Shown here in pieces: positions 16,448-25,804 of a stretch of 40,406 nucleotides of DNA; the first letter of the stretch is position 1; each line of letters starts with the position of its first letter. A model generated the notes under the pieces. That model did no database searches, was not told where the DNA came from, and saw only the letters and a program-made list of their open reading frames with translations. The stretch comes from Alphaproteobacteria bacterium (lineage in GTDB: Bacteria > Pseudomonadota > Alphaproteobacteria > Puniceispirillales > Puniceispirillaceae), in NCBI GenBank assembly GCA_011524995.1, contig WTJA01000126.1, forward strand, positions 1-40,406. The letters are read 5' to 3'. The translations under genes and the position numbers were made by a program.

Positions 16448-17626
16448 ATGGTTATGACAGCGCCAAATACAGAGCCCGTTGCGCGATTTGCTAGCCATGC
16501 CTCACAGTCAAAAGGCCGGTTGCTCGCTGAGCCGTCTGGTACCTCAACACGTACCCTTTATCAACGCGACCGAGACAGAATTATTCATTCTGTCGCCTTC
16601 CGCCGGCTGAAACATAAAACACAAGTGTTTGTGTATCATGAGGGTGATTATTTTCGGACGCGTCTAACCCATTCCCTAGAAGTCGCGCAGATTGCCCGCT
16701 CTTGCGCACGTGCCTTAGGTTTGAATGAGGATCTAAGTGAGGCTGTGGCACTAGCGCATGATCTGGGGCATACCCCCTTTGGTCATGCCGGCGAAGATGC
16801 TTTAAATGAGGTGATGGCGCCCGCAGGTGGCTTTGATCATAATGAGCAAACGGTGCGGATTGTCACAAAATTAGAAGAGCGTTACGCCGCCTTTGATGGC
16901 TTAAATCTGAGCTGGGAAGCGTTGGAAGGGGTGATTAAGCATAATGGGCCGGTGATCGGGACGCTCCGCCCAACAATTGCCGAGGTTAATAAGCTGGCAG
17001 GATTTGACCTCTCATCCTATGCCTCAGCGGAAGCACAAATTGCCAATCTGTCAGATGACATCGCCTATTTATCACATGACATTGATGATGGGTTACGGGC
17101 TGGATTGCTGGAGCTCAGTGCCCTTCATGATTTGCCTGTTATCGGTCCTGTCTTGCACCAACTCCAAAAAGATTGGCCAGATTTGGCAATGGGACGACTG
17201 ACCCATGAGTTGACGCGGCAGCTCATCTCTCATTTTGTAGAAGATTTATTAGCAACCTCTCGCCTCAATCTATGTGATGAGGCGCCGCAATCAGCCGATG
17301 ATGTGCGGCAGGCAAGACGCCCGCTGATCGCCTTCTCACAGACAGCGTCGCAGGATTTGGCGATTATTAAATCTTATTTATTCACTCATATGTGGCGGCA
17401 TTACAAAGTCAATCGCATGACGAGTAAGGCACGACGTACGGTGAAATCTTTATTCACCATTTTTATGGAAGAGCCAAATTTACTGCCGCCCGATTGGCAA
17501 GAAAAATGCCAGTCAGATGAGGCGCAAAAAGCACGCATCATTGGCGACTATGTGGCTTCCATGACTGACCGCTATGCGTTATTAGAGTATGAACGCCTTT
17601 TTGATTTGGGACCTATCTTATCGTAA
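16448..17626 (+). CDS. dgt: Deoxyguanosinetriphosphate triphosphohydrolase-like protein
   Basis: A 392-residue HD-superfamily dNTPase that would hydrolyse deoxynucleoside triphosphates to the nucleoside plus triphosphate. The metal-binding HD pair is H104-D105 in [11 protein letters not shown], preceded by [14 protein letters not shown], and a second metal ligand region [16 protein letters not shown] is clear. The N-terminal [22 protein letters not shown] is the family hallmark. The length matches the alphaproteobacterial type, shorter than E. coli Dgt. ATG at 16448; another ATG follows two codons later, and neither has a good Shine-Dalgarno. Only one base separates its stop from argS. It heads the long argS-SPOR-scp-tat block. 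Confidence 0.92.
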   Translation: MVMTAPNTEPVARFASHASQSKGRLLAEPSGTSTRTLYQRDRDRIIHSVAFRRLKHKTQVFVYHEGDYFRTRLTHSLEVAQIARSCARALGLNEDLSEAVALAHDLGHTPFGHAGEDALNEVMAPAGGFDHNEQTVRIVTKLEERYAAFDGLNLSWEALEGVIKHNGPVIGTLRPTIAEVNKLAGFDLSSYASAEAQIANLSDDIAYLSHDIDDGLRAGLLELSALHDLPVIGPVLHQLQKDWPDLAMGRLTHELTRQLISHFVEDLLATSRLNLCDEAPQSADDVRQARRPLIAFSQTASQDLAIIKSYLFTHMWRHYKVNRMTSKARRTVKSLFTIFMEEPNLLPPDWQEKCQSDEAQKARIIGDYVASMTDRYALLEYERLFDLGPILS

Positions 17627-17627
17627 C

Positions 17628-19352
17628 ATGAATATTTTTACACTTTTCGAAACTCATATTCACAATATTTACAACGAATTAGTCGCAGAAGGTGCCTTGT
17701 CTGAGGGGCATAATCTGTCAAAGCTAACGGTGGAATTGCCCCGTGAGGAGTCTCATGGTGATTTGGCAACCAATATTGCGATGGTGACGGCGAAATCTGC
17801 TGGCATGAACCCTCGTGCCTTGGCAGAATTATATGTCGCTAAATTAGCTAATCTTGATGATGTGCAGAGCGCTGACATTGCTGGTCCTGGCTTCATTAAT
17901 TTGCGATTGCCTGCCTCAGCTTGGCAAAGCCAATTGCGTGATATCCATGAAGCAGGGGAGGCCTATGGCCAATCTGAGATTGGGAAAGGCCAAAAAGTCA
18001 ATGTTGAATTTGTGTCAGCTAATCCCACAGGCCCGCTTCATGCCGCTCATGCCAGGGGGGCAATTTTCGGTGATGCGCTAGCTCATTTGCTGCAATTTGC
18101 CGGATTTGATGTGACAAGAGAATATTACATTAATGATGCGGGAACGCAGGTTGATGTTTTGGCGCGCTCTGCCTATTTGCGCTATCGCGAAGCGTTTGGG
18201 GAAGAGGTGACGATCCCAGCGGGCCTCTATCCTGGTGAGTATCTAAAAGATGTTGGCCAAGCCCTCAAAGCTGAATTTGCAGACCGGTTCCTTGACGCTG
18301 ATGAAGAGAGCTATCTGGCTCCTATTCGGGAATTTGCTGTTGCTATGATTATGGCTGGGATCAAAGAGGATTTATCCCGTCTTGGTGTCAGCATGGACGT
18401 GTTCTCATCCGAGAGGGCTTTGACAGATAATGGGAAGGTGCAAGCTGCGATTGACCATCTGGCAGCGCAGGATTTGATTTATCACGGGGTGTTGGAAAAG
18501 CCAAAAGGTCAAGCGCCAGAAGATTGGGAAGAGCGTGAGCAAATGCTCTTTAAAGCCAAGCAATTTGGTGATGATACAGACAGACCGCTTCAGAAATCTG
18601 ATGGGGGATGGACTTATTTCGCCTCTGATATTGCCTATCACTTGGATAAGTATCAGCGCACAGATGGCCCGATGATTGATGTGTGGGGCGCTGACCATGG
18701 TGGCTATGTGAAGCGTATGAAGGCTGCAACGGCGGCCGTGTCTGGCGCATCTGATATGTTGGATGTGAAGCTATGCCAGCTTGTATCCTTGCTAGATAAT
18801 GGTCAGCCTGTGAAAATGTCTAAGCGGGCAGGGACCTTTGTGACCTTGTCAGATGTGATGGATGCGGTTGGGCCAGATGTGATGCGCTTTATCATGTTGA
18901 CGCGTCGTAACGACCAGACGCTTGAATTTGATTATGCCAAAGTCACTGAAAAGAGCCGTGAGAATCCTGTCTTTTACGTGCAATATGCCCATGCTAGAGC
19001 GCGGTCAGTGTTCCGCCAGGCTGAGGCACCATCGCACTTTGATGATGCAGACCTATCTTGCCTGACACATGAGCTAGAGATGCGTTTGATGAAGCAATTG
19101 GCCTCGTGGCCGGCTTTGATTACAAGCGCAGCAAAGGCGCATGAGCCGCACCGTATTGCCTTTTATCTGATGGAATTGGCGGCGAATTTCCATAGTTTAT
19201 GGAATGGTGGGCGTGATGACCCAACGTTAAAATTCATCCAGGCTGATGATGAAGCTGTGACAAAAGCGCGTCTCTATCTTGTCAATTGTGTCTCACTCGT
19301 GATTAGATCAGGATTAGGATTGCTCTCAATCACTGCCGCAGAGGAGATGTAG
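17628..19352 (+). CDS. argS: Arginine--tRNA ligase
   Basis: Class I synthetase for tRNA-Arg, 574 residues. HIGH appears as H138-A-A-H141 in [14 protein letters not shown]; a KMSK motif is present at 396-399; the C-terminal anticodon-binding domain ends with the family's AARLYLV-like segment ([11 protein letters not shown]). I chose ATG at 17628, one base after the dgt stop, because homologous N-termini begin near NIFTLFETH; an upstream in-frame ATG at 17589 lies inside dgt and would add 13 unrelated residues. No Shine-Dalgarno is visible, so translation probably depends on ribosomes finishing dgt. Confidence 0.96.
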   Translation: MNIFTLFETHIHNIYNELVAEGALSEGHNLSKLTVELPREESHGDLATNIAMVTAKSAGMNPRALAELYVAKLANLDDVQSADIAGPGFINLRLPASAWQSQLRDIHEAGEAYGQSEIGKGQKVNVEFVSANPTGPLHAAHARGAIFGDALAHLLQFAGFDVTREYYINDAGTQVDVLARSAYLRYREAFGEEVTIPAGLYPGEYLKDVGQALKAEFADRFLDADEESYLAPIREFAVAMIMAGIKEDLSRLGVSMDVFSSERALTDNGKVQAAIDHLAAQDLIYHGVLEKPKGQAPEDWEEREQMLFKAKQFGDDTDRPLQKSDGGWTYFASDIAYHLDKYQRTDGPMIDVWGADHGGYVKRMKAATAAVSGASDMLDVKLCQLVSLLDNGQPVKMSKRAGTFVTLSDVMDAVGPDVMRFIMLTRRNDQTLEFDYAKVTEKSRENPVFYVQYAHARARSVFRQAEAPSHFDDADLSCLTHELEMRLMKQLASWPALITSAAKAHEPHRIAFYLMELAANFHSLWNGGRDDPTLKFIQADDEAVTKARLYLVNCVSLVIRSGLGLLSITAAEEM

Positions 19353-19356
19353 CATT

Positions 19357-20157
19357 ATGCGTGACGACGATACTGGTAAAAAGACACTCTCTGTGCCTGT
19401 GATTGCAGGGGCGATTGTCGGGCTTGTCGCGCTTGGCGCTGTGGCGGCCTATATGGTGCAGATGGCTAATCAATCAGCGCCTGTTAATGTCGTGGTGTTA
19501 AAGGCTGATCAATCAGATTTCAAAGCGAAGGCAGATGCCGATGAGGCAGCTGACACCAACGCAGATAAATCATCTGTATACAATATGTTAGATGAGTTAA
19601 ATGAAACAAAGGATGAGGTCGAAATCCTATCATTAAAACCATCATCTCCGGAATTGCCAGAGGTCAAAATTGAAGAGGCCCCTGTGAAGGAAGAGGCAGC
19701 AGAGGCGCCGCAAGAGACAGTTGTTCAAGCTGAGACAGTAGAAGAGGTAAAGCCAGCTGAGACAAAGCCAGCAGAAGCCAAAGAGGTTGCCCCTCAGGCG
19801 CCTGAAAGCGCCGCTGACGAGATGACAGCCGCGCTTGATAAAGCAGAGCCAGCCACACGTCCTATCACCAAAGAGGTGATTGAGGCGAAGGCAAAGGCAG
19901 GCCCATCAATGATGGTTCAGCTTGCGGCCTTCCGTGATGCAGGCAAAGCGCAAACTGTCGCCTCAGTCCTCACACAAAAGCATAAAGATCGTCTGCAGGG
20001 CCTTTCATTGGGTGTGATGCAAGTCGATACAGGCAGTTCAGGTGTCTTTTGGCGCGTGATTACTGAGCCTTTGCCAAATGAAGATGCCCGCGGCCTGTGT
20101 GATGCGCTGAAACGGGCCGGACAAGATTGTATTCTGCGCAAGGTAGATTTGCCGTAA
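19357..20157 (+). CDS. SPOR-domain membrane protein
   Basis: A 266-residue protein with a short cytoplasmic N-terminus, one membrane helix (about residues 12-33), a long acidic Ala/Glu/Pro-rich periplasmic linker (about 50-185), and a C-terminal SPOR domain (about 188-264, beginning MMVQLAAFRDAGKA). SPOR domains bind peptidoglycan stripped of stem peptides at the division site. A GAGGAG ribosome site lies 10 bases upstream. Its stop codon directly abuts the scpA ATG. In many Alphaproteobacteria nagZ lies between this gene and scpA; it is absent here. Function in division or envelope is inferred from the domain only. Confidence 0.85.
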   Translation: MRDDDTGKKTLSVPVIAGAIVGLVALGAVAAYMVQMANQSAPVNVVVLKADQSDFKAKADADEAADTNADKSSVYNMLDELNETKDEVEILSLKPSSPELPEVKIEEAPVKEEAAEAPQETVVQAETVEEVKPAETKPAEAKEVAPQAPESAADEMTAALDKAEPATRPITKEVIEAKAKAGPSMMVQLAAFRDAGKAQTVASVLTQKHKDRLQGLSLGVMQVDTGSSGVFWRVITEPLPNEDARGLCDALKRAGQDCILRKVDLP

Positions 20158-20949
20158 ATGACCGAGACTCCGCAGACAGATGAGGTTGGGCAAGCATCAG
20201 GCGATGCCACGCAGCTAACATTATTTGTTAATCTAGATGGGTTTGAAGGGCCAATCGATTTGCTGCTGTCTCTCGCGAGGGAGCAAAAAGTTGATTTGAT
20301 GAAAATCTCTATTTTGCCGCTTGCAGAGCAATATCTATCCTTCATTGAAACTGCCCAAGATTTGAACCTTGAAGTGGCGGCTGATTATTTGGTGATGGCT
20401 GCTTGGTTAGCCTATTTGAAATCGCGTTTGTTGCTGCCAGAAGCAGAGCCGGAAGCAGACGAAGAAATCATTGATATGACTGACGCCCTTCGTTTCCAGC
20501 TATTGCGCCTAGAGGCGATGCAAGAGGCGGCGAAATCACTCGCATCATTGCCCAAATTGGGTCAAGCCCGTCACGCGAGAGGGGAGCCTGAATATTTCAC
20601 CACTACTGAAAAACCCTTATGGACTGCTGGCTTATACGACTTGCTGGCAGTGTATGGGGATCTGCGCTCTGAAGAAACGGCACAAACTTTGACGATTGCT
20701 GCCACGCGCTTATATTCCGTGCAAGAAGCCTCAGGCCGGTTAAAGCATTTGCTGAAATCATCACCTGGCTGGACAGTGTTGGAACAATTTTTGCCAGGCG
20801 GGTTGCATCGCCCACTTGATAGGCGGTCAGCGATGGCCTCTCATTTTGTGGCCTCGTTAGAACTCGCAAAAGAAGGGATTGTGAATTTACGCCAGCAATC
20901 TCACTATGGCCCTATCTATTTGCGTGCGAAGGAGATGTCAGATGGATAA
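20158..20949 (+). CDS. scpA: Segregation and condensation protein A
   Basis: ScpA is the kleisin that bridges the heads of the SMC dimer and, with ScpB, helps organise and separate chromosomes. The 263-residue protein has the N-terminal kleisin signature GFEGPIDLLLSLAREQKVDL and ISILPLAEQYL, an acidic middle, and a C-terminal winged helix (about 185-260, HFVASLELAKEG...Y). Length is typical. It begins immediately after the preceding TAA with no spacing and overlaps scpB by 8 bases. No smc gene lies in the window. Confidence 0.93.
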   Translation: MTETPQTDEVGQASGDATQLTLFVNLDGFEGPIDLLLSLAREQKVDLMKISILPLAEQYLSFIETAQDLNLEVAADYLVMAAWLAYLKSRLLLPEAEPEADEEIIDMTDALRFQLLRLEAMQEAAKSLASLPKLGQARHARGEPEYFTTTEKPLWTAGLYDLLAVYGDLRSEETAQTLTIAATRLYSVQEASGRLKHLLKSSPGWTVLEQFLPGGLHRPLDRRSAMASHFVASLELAKEGIVNLRQQSHYGPIYLRAKEMSDG

Positions 20950-21628
20950 ACTTGCGCCGCATTCGGAGCTGTTGCTACAGCAAGCCAAAGTGATTGAGGC
21001 GGTGATTTTTGCCTCACAAAAGCCGGTGCGCGCACGTGATTTGAGCGCCTATCTCGAAGATGAAACGCAGCTTCCAACTGTGATAGCGATTATTGATGAG
21101 CGATATGGCGCCTATTCCGGGGTGGAACTTGTGCGGCGCGATGATGCCTATGCGTTTCGCACGAAGCCAGAAATAGCGGAAAACCTGAATATTGAGCGTC
21201 AGGTAGAGCGCCCGCTTTCGCGTGCAGCGATGGAAGTTTTGGCAATTATCGCCTACCACCAACCTGTCACACGCGCAGAAATCGAAGAAATCAGAGGCAT
21301 CAGCTTGTCAAAAGGCACGATGGATATCTTGCTTGAAGTGGGGTGGATAAAGCCGCGCGGCAGGCGTCGTACACCAGGGCGTCCCTTAACATGGGGGACA
21401 TCGCCTGGGTTCTTAGATCATTTTGGCTTAGAATCACTTGACGCCTTGCCAGGTATGGAAGAATTGAAATCAGCGGGCTTGCTGCGCAAAAGACAGATTT
21501 TGGGCAATCTTGGGGAAGGCCCTGCGCAAGAGGATGAGGCGATGGAGGATGTCATCACTGATTATGTTGATGATGACCTGCTAGAGGCGGCCTTTGATGA
21601 AACGGAATTTGCGGATGATGAGGCATGA
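20942..21628 (+). CDS. scpB: Segregation and condensation protein B
   Basis: Partner of ScpA in the SMC complex, 228 residues with two winged-helix domains (about 10-90 and 95-170). Family motifs include VIEAVIFASQKPV at the start, AAMEVLAIIAYHQPVTRAEIEEIRG in the middle, and TPGRPLTWGT near the end of the second domain. The C-terminal tail is very acidic. ATG at 20942 overlaps the scpA stop by 8 bases and has AAGGAG 7 bases upstream, so I prefer it to the in-frame ATG at 20906, which lies within scpA. The stop codon overlaps the next gene's ATG (ATGA). Confidence 0.93.
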   Translation: MDKLAPHSELLLQQAKVIEAVIFASQKPVRARDLSAYLEDETQLPTVIAIIDERYGAYSGVELVRRDDAYAFRTKPEIAENLNIERQVERPLSRAAMEVLAIIAYHQPVTRAEIEEIRGISLSKGTMDILLEVGWIKPRGRRRTPGRPLTWGTSPGFLDHFGLESLDALPGMEELKSAGLLRKRQILGNLGEGPAQEDEAMEDVITDYVDDDLLEAAFDETEFADDEA

Positions 21629-22674
21629 TTTATTCTTTTGAAGATATCAGCCACCATTATGGTGTTACCCCGTCTGTTGATGATATTTCCTTTGCTATCA
21701 AGCAGGGGGAAGTGGTGTCTCTCCTTGGGCCAAGTGGATGCGGCAAATCAACCTTATTACGCCTCGCAGCGGGATTAGAAGCGCCTCATAAAGGACAAAT
21801 CAGAGCGGGTGATAAGATTATTTCCTCAGCAGGCTATGCGCTTCCCGCCGATCAGCGTCATATGGGGCTTGTGTTCCAAAATTATGCGTTATTTCCTCAC
21901 TTAACCCTTTTAGAAAATGTCTGTTATGGCTTGAAACTACCAAAAAAACAGGCGCAAGAGCGGGCCTATCAGGTGATGCATGATGTTGGTGTGGATAAGC
22001 TTGCCAACATGTATCCTCATGAATGTTCTGGCGGTCAGCAGCAGCGTGTGGCGTTGGCGCGCGCTATTGCCCCGTCACCACAGCTGTTGCTATTAGACGA
22101 GCCTTTCTCTGGGCTTGATACAAGACTAAGAGAGCGCATCCGTGATACGTTATTACACCTGCTACGTGAGCAAAATATAGCCACCTTAATGGTGACGCAT
22201 GATGCAGAAGAAGCGATGTTTATGTCGGACCGCATTGTTGTGATGAACCAAGGGCAAATTGTCCAGATTGGCCGACCCATCGATGTGTATCGCTCGCCTG
22301 TTAATGCTTTCGTCGCCACATTCTTTGGCGAGGCAAACCGCTTTGATGGGCAGGTGCAGGCAGGGCAGGTGCAAACGATTTTGGGTGCGATTGATACCCC
22401 GCAATTATCAGATGGCCAGGCAGTAGAAGTTGTCGTGCGCAACGAGAATTTAAATGTCTATACTGAGCCGCAACATAAGGCAGATAAGCCATTCTCGCTT
22501 GTTGAATTGCATTTGTTAGGGGGCAGTACCCTGATCCACCTAGCAGGCGATGGCGATGATGGCACCAAGCATCACTTTCATGCGAAGATCCCGGGCATCA
22601 ACTTTCTTCAACCAGAGATGCCAATTTACCTAGCGGCTGACCAGAGCCAAATATTCATTTATCCCAAAACATAA
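21625..22674 (+). CDS. ABC transporter ATP-binding protein, FbpC/PotA-like, without visible partners
   Basis: A 349-residue importer-type ATPase. Walker A is GPSGCGKST (35-43), the Q-loop is in FQNYALFPH, the signature is CSGGQQQRVALARA, Walker B LLLLDEPFSGLD, and the H-loop VTHDAEEA. The C-terminal third (about 240-349) is a TOBE-type regulatory region. The best family fit is CUT1/Fe3+/spermidine-type importers (FbpC, PotA); FFGEANRF resembles the FbpC group. No permease or binding-protein gene is adjacent. It sits between scpB and tatA, overlapping scpB by 4 bases. Its permease must be encoded elsewhere, or the gene is a relic. The substrate is undetermined. Confidence 0.85.
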   Translation: MIYSFEDISHHYGVTPSVDDISFAIKQGEVVSLLGPSGCGKSTLLRLAAGLEAPHKGQIRAGDKIISSAGYALPADQRHMGLVFQNYALFPHLTLLENVCYGLKLPKKQAQERAYQVMHDVGVDKLANMYPHECSGGQQQRVALARAIAPSPQLLLLDEPFSGLDTRLRERIRDTLLHLLREQNIATLMVTHDAEEAMFMSDRIVVMNQGQIVQIGRPIDVYRSPVNAFVATFFGEANRFDGQVQAGQVQTILGAIDTPQLSDGQAVEVVVRNENLNVYTEPQHKADKPFSLVELHLLGGSTLIHLAGDGDDGTKHHFHAKIPGINFLQPEMPIYLAADQSQIFIYPKT

Positions 22675-22734
22675 AACTGACCGCACCTAGTGGGATATAT
22701 AGCTTTTTTTGTATTCCACACTTGGATTAAGTGT

Positions 22735-22763
22735 TTGCTGATCTAAAAGCAGCTAGCTATAGT
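22735..22763 (+). promoter_or_regulatory. Candidate tatABC promoter
   Basis: TTGCTG (22735-22740), a 17-base spacer and TATAGT (22758-22763), 37 bases before the tatA ATG in the 126-base gap after the ABC gene. The -10 is good and the -35 is poor (three of six). Confidence 0.42.
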
Positions 22764-22800
22764 GAGGGCAGTTGAATTTTTATAGCTTTACGAGGTTATC

Positions 22801-23121
22801 ATGGGCTTTACTTCTATTTGGCATTGGCTAGTTGTTTTGGCAGTCGTGCTTATTCTTTTTGCACGTCCGGGCAAGATTTCAAACATTATGGGTGATTTTG
22901 GCAAAGGTTTGCGCAATTTTAAAGATGGCGTAAAAGGTGACGAAGCAGACGCAGGAGATGCGGAAGAGGCGATTGAAGCGCCAGCTGAAGAAGCAGCACC
23001 AAAGCCAAAGAAAAAGGCCGCGGCTAAAAAGAAGGCAGCACCAAAGAAAAAAGCAGCGCCAAAGAAGAAAGCAGCTGCTAAAAAAGGTGCATCTAAGAAG
23101 AAAGCGGCTAAGAAGTCTTAA
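22801..23121 (+). CDS. tatA: Sec-independent translocase subunit TatA with Lys/Ala-rich tail
   Basis: Small membrane protein that forms the variable-size pore of the twin-arginine translocase. The 106 residues comprise one N-terminal membrane helix (about 5-22, [15 protein letters not shown]), the hinge ARPGKI, an amphipathic helix ([18 protein letters not shown]), an acidic stretch, and from about residue 65 a tail made almost only of Lys, Ala and Pro in repeats such as [11 protein letters not shown], resembling histone H1 C-termini. Typical TatA tails are short and acidic, so the tail is unusual. A GAGG ribosome site precedes the ATG. TatB, next gene, has a similar tail. Confidence 0.92.
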   Translation: MGFTSIWHWLVVLAVVLILFARPGKISNIMGDFGKGLRNFKDGVKGDEADAGDAEEAIEAPAEEAAPKPKKKAAAKKKAAPKKKAAPKKKAAAKKGASKKKAAKKS

Positions 23122-23138
23122 GCCTGTTCTTGTGATTG

Positions 23139-23161
23139 AGGCGGGTCAATTTGGCCCGTCT
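23139..23161 (+). repeat. Hairpin between tatA and tatB
   Basis: AGGCGGGTC and GGCCCGTCT pair over 9 positions (two G:U) around the loop AATTT. A short TT then ATATAAAA follows, so it is at most a weak terminator. It may lower tatB/tatC output relative to tatA or protect the tatA 3' end, fitting the excess of TatA usual in cells. Confidence 0.5.
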
Positions 23162-23184
23162 TCTATATAAAATTGGATAGCTAA

Positions 23185-23631
23185 ATGTTTGATCTAGGCT
23201 GGCAAGAATTTTTGATGGTTGCCGTCGTGTTGGTGTTGGTGGTTGGCCCGAAAGACATGCCACGCATCATGCGCAGTTTTTCGCAAGTCATGCGGAAAGC
23301 TAAATCCATGGCGCGCGAGTTTACAACCTCTCTCGAAGATGTGGCAAATGAGGCCGACGTTAAGAAAATCCTTCAGGATGTCAAGGAAGGTGAATTTGAC
23401 GATATGGCAAATTTGCTAGATGGCGATATCAAAGATGTGGCAAATGATATGAAAGATGCCGCAGGTGTCGATGATATCAAACGTGATGTAGAGCGCGTCC
23501 AAGGCAAAGAGGCTAAGCCAAAAGCAAGCGCCAAAAAGGCTGCGGCTAAGCCAAAATCTGCCAAGAAAACATCTGCTAAAAAATCAGCCAAAAAAGCCGC
23601 CACTAAGTCAGCGAAGAAGGCCGCGTCATGA
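23185..23631 (+). CDS. tatB: Sec-independent translocase subunit TatB with Lys/Ala-rich tail
   Basis: TatB pairs with TatC to recognise twin-arginine signal peptides. The 148-residue protein has a conserved N-terminal helix with an early Glu (MFDLGWQEFLMVAVV), the hinge GPKDMPRIMRSF and the long amphipathic helix expected of TatB rather than TatA, then a helical acidic region, and from about residue 112 a tail of Lys, Ala and Ser repeats (KKAAAKPKSAKKTSAKK). Like TatA here, the tail resembles histone H1 or AlgP. It follows tatA by 63 bases with a hairpin between them, and its TGA overlaps the tatC ATG. Confidence 0.92.
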   Translation: MFDLGWQEFLMVAVVLVLVVGPKDMPRIMRSFSQVMRKAKSMAREFTTSLEDVANEADVKKILQDVKEGEFDDMANLLDGDIKDVANDMKDAAGVDDIKRDVERVQGKEAKPKASAKKAAAKPKSAKKTSAKKSAKKAATKSAKKAAS

Positions 23632-24449
23632 CGGAACAGCTTACCGACCAAACGGAAGACCAATTAGATGAACAGGGCTCAATGACGATTATTGAGCATT
23701 TAACAGAGCTTCGTAACCGTATCGGCGTGATCTTTGCGGTATTCATCGTCTTCTTCATTGCCGCCTTTATTCGCCCGTTTGGCAGTGATAGCGCCAATAT
23801 CGCCGACCTCGTCTATCGGTTCCTGCAAGCGCCTTTGGCAGATATTTTGCTAGAGCGCGGCGGCCGGATGATTTTCACAGGTTTGCATGAGGGCTTCTTT
23901 ACCCAAGTAAAGGTCGCCTTCTTTACCTCCCTATGCATTACCTTTCCTTTGATGCTTATCCAAATTTGGAAGTTTGTGGCGCCTGCGCTTTATAAAAATG
24001 AGAAATCAGCCTTCGCCCCATTTTTGCTAGCCACGCCCGTATTGTTCGCTTTGGGTGCGTTGATGGTCTATTATCTCGTGATCCCGCTCGCTTGGCAGTT
24101 TTTTGTTGGCTTTGAGACGATTGGCGGAGAGGGCGCGCTTCCTATTCAGGTAGAACCGCGCATTTCTGAATATCTCTCTTTGGTCATGCGGCTAATGTTT
24201 GCCTTTGGTATTGCCTTTGAATTACCAGTGATTTTGTTATTGCTTGTCAAAGCCGGATTAGTGTCACCAGAAGGGCTTGCCTCCAAGCGGAAATATGCCA
24301 TTTTGTTGGCATTCGTAGCCGCTGCCATTTTGACACCGCCCGATGTGATTTCACAAGTGCTGCTCGCTGTTCCAGTGATTTTGCTTTATGAAATTTCCAT
24401 TATCATTGCGCGCTTTATCCAACCATCAGAGTCTGCGCAAACCGAATAG
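23628..24449 (+). CDS. tatC: Sec-independent translocase subunit TatC
   Basis: Six-helix inner membrane receptor of the twin-arginine translocase, 273 residues. The N-terminal cytoplasmic signature MTIIEHLTELRNRI, with the conserved Glu that contacts the signal peptide, is present from about residue 14. The FTGLHEGFFTQVKVAFF segment and the loop AFGIAFELPVIL are typical. The start overlaps tatB (ATGA), so the two are translationally coupled. The N-terminal extension before the signature is about 13 residues and acidic. It ends 47 bases before serS. Confidence 0.96.
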   Translation: MTEQLTDQTEDQLDEQGSMTIIEHLTELRNRIGVIFAVFIVFFIAAFIRPFGSDSANIADLVYRFLQAPLADILLERGGRMIFTGLHEGFFTQVKVAFFTSLCITFPLMLIQIWKFVAPALYKNEKSAFAPFLLATPVLFALGALMVYYLVIPLAWQFFVGFETIGGEGALPIQVEPRISEYLSLVMRLMFAFGIAFELPVILLLLVKAGLVSPEGLASKRKYAILLAFVAAAILTPPDVISQVLLAVPVILLYEISIIIARFIQPSESAQTE

Positions 24450-24496
24450 CAATCAGCTGCGCCTGAATTGACATTTTACTTCATAGGACGACCCTC

Positions 24497-25786
24497 ATGC
24501 ATGATATTCGTTTCATCAGAGATTACCCAGAGGCATTTGATGCGGCACTTGCCAAACGTGGCTTGGCGCCCTTAGCAGCTGACATTACCTCGCTCGATAG
24601 CCAGCGCCGTGCTTTGCAAACTGAAATTCAAGCCTTGCAATCGCGTCGTAATGAAGCCTCAAAAGAGATTGGGATGCGCAAAGGCAAAGGCGAAGATGCT
24701 GATGACCTGATCCAAGAGGTAGCGGATATCAAAGCCAAAGCACCTGAGTTGGAAGCGCAGGAAGCTGAGTTAGCAAATACGCTTATGGGCCATTTGATGT
24801 CATTGCCGAATATTTTGGATGACAGCGTCCCGCAAGGCTCCGATGAAGAGGATAACGCGCTTGTGCGCACCGTTGGTATCATACCGGAGTTTTCATTTAC
24901 ACCGCAGGATCATGTGACGCTTGGTGAGAATTTGGGCCAGATGGATTTTGCGAATGGCGCAAAATTAGCAGGGGCCCGTTTTGTTGTTTTGCATGACCAA
25001 TTGGCACGTCTGGAACGCGCTTTGGCAAGCTTTATGCTCGATACTCATACCTCTGAATTTGGGTACCGGGAAACATTGCCGCCAGCAATTGTGAATACCA
25101 AGACAATGACAGGCACAGGGCAGTTGCCTAAATTTGCTGAAGATCTGTATGCCGTGGAAGAGGATAAATGGCTGATTCCAACCTCTGAGGTGCCACTGAC
25201 GAATTTAGCGTCAGACAGCATTTTAGATGCGGATAGCCTGCCTTTGCGCATGACAGCTTACACGCCTTGTTTCCGTGCTGAAGCTGGCTCGGCAGGACGC
25301 GACACTAGAGGCATGATCCGCCAGCACCAATTCTCCAAGGTCGAGATGGTGTCTATCACTAAGCCAGAAGACTCGAGCGCTGAATTAGAACGTATGACCA
25401 ATTGCGCAGAGACCATTCTTCAGCGCCTTGGTTTAGCTTATCGTGTGATGAAGCTTTGTTCAGGTGATACAGGTTTCTCTGCGCAGCAAACCTATGACAT
25501 TGAAGTCTGGCTGCCAGGACAAGATGAGGGGCGCGGCATGTATCGTGAAATTTCGTCTTGTTCAAATTGCGGCCCGTTCCAAGCCCGTCGTATGAAGGCG
25601 CGGATGCGAAGAGAAGCAGGCGGTGATACCGAATTTGTGCATACATTAAATGGGTCTGGCTTGGCGATTGGCCGTACAATGATTGCTGTCTTAGAAAATG
25701 GGCAGCAAGAAGATGGTACAATTTTACTACCAGAAGCCTTGCATCGCTATATGGGCACAGATAGGCTAGTACCAACAAAGCCTTAA
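24497..25786 (+). CDS. serS: Serine--tRNA ligase
   Basis: Class II synthetase charging tRNA-Ser (and tRNA-Sec where present), 429 residues. The N-terminal antiparallel coiled coil (about 25-105) reads [19 protein letters not shown]. Motif 2 is [18 protein letters not shown] with the following RQHQFSKVE; motif 3 is [17 protein letters not shown]. The ATG at 24497 has AGGACGA about 10 bases upstream. The block tatC-serS-surE is a common alphaproteobacterial order. A TTGACA just upstream lacks a matching -10 before the start codon, so I do not call a promoter. Confidence 0.97.
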   Translation: MHDIRFIRDYPEAFDAALAKRGLAPLAADITSLDSQRRALQTEIQALQSRRNEASKEIGMRKGKGEDADDLIQEVADIKAKAPELEAQEAELANTLMGHLMSLPNILDDSVPQGSDEEDNALVRTVGIIPEFSFTPQDHVTLGENLGQMDFANGAKLAGARFVVLHDQLARLERALASFMLDTHTSEFGYRETLPPAIVNTKTMTGTGQLPKFAEDLYAVEEDKWLIPTSEVPLTNLASDSILDADSLPLRMTAYTPCFRAEAGSAGRDTRGMIRQHQFSKVEMVSITKPEDSSAELERMTNCAETILQRLGLAYRVMKLCSGDTGFSAQQTYDIEVWLPGQDEGRGMYREISSCSNCGPFQARRMKARMRREAGGDTEFVHTLNGSGLAIGRTMIAVLENGQQEDGTILLPEALHRYMGTDRLVPTKP

Positions 25787-25804
25787 TCATCCAAGAGGGA
25801 GTTG

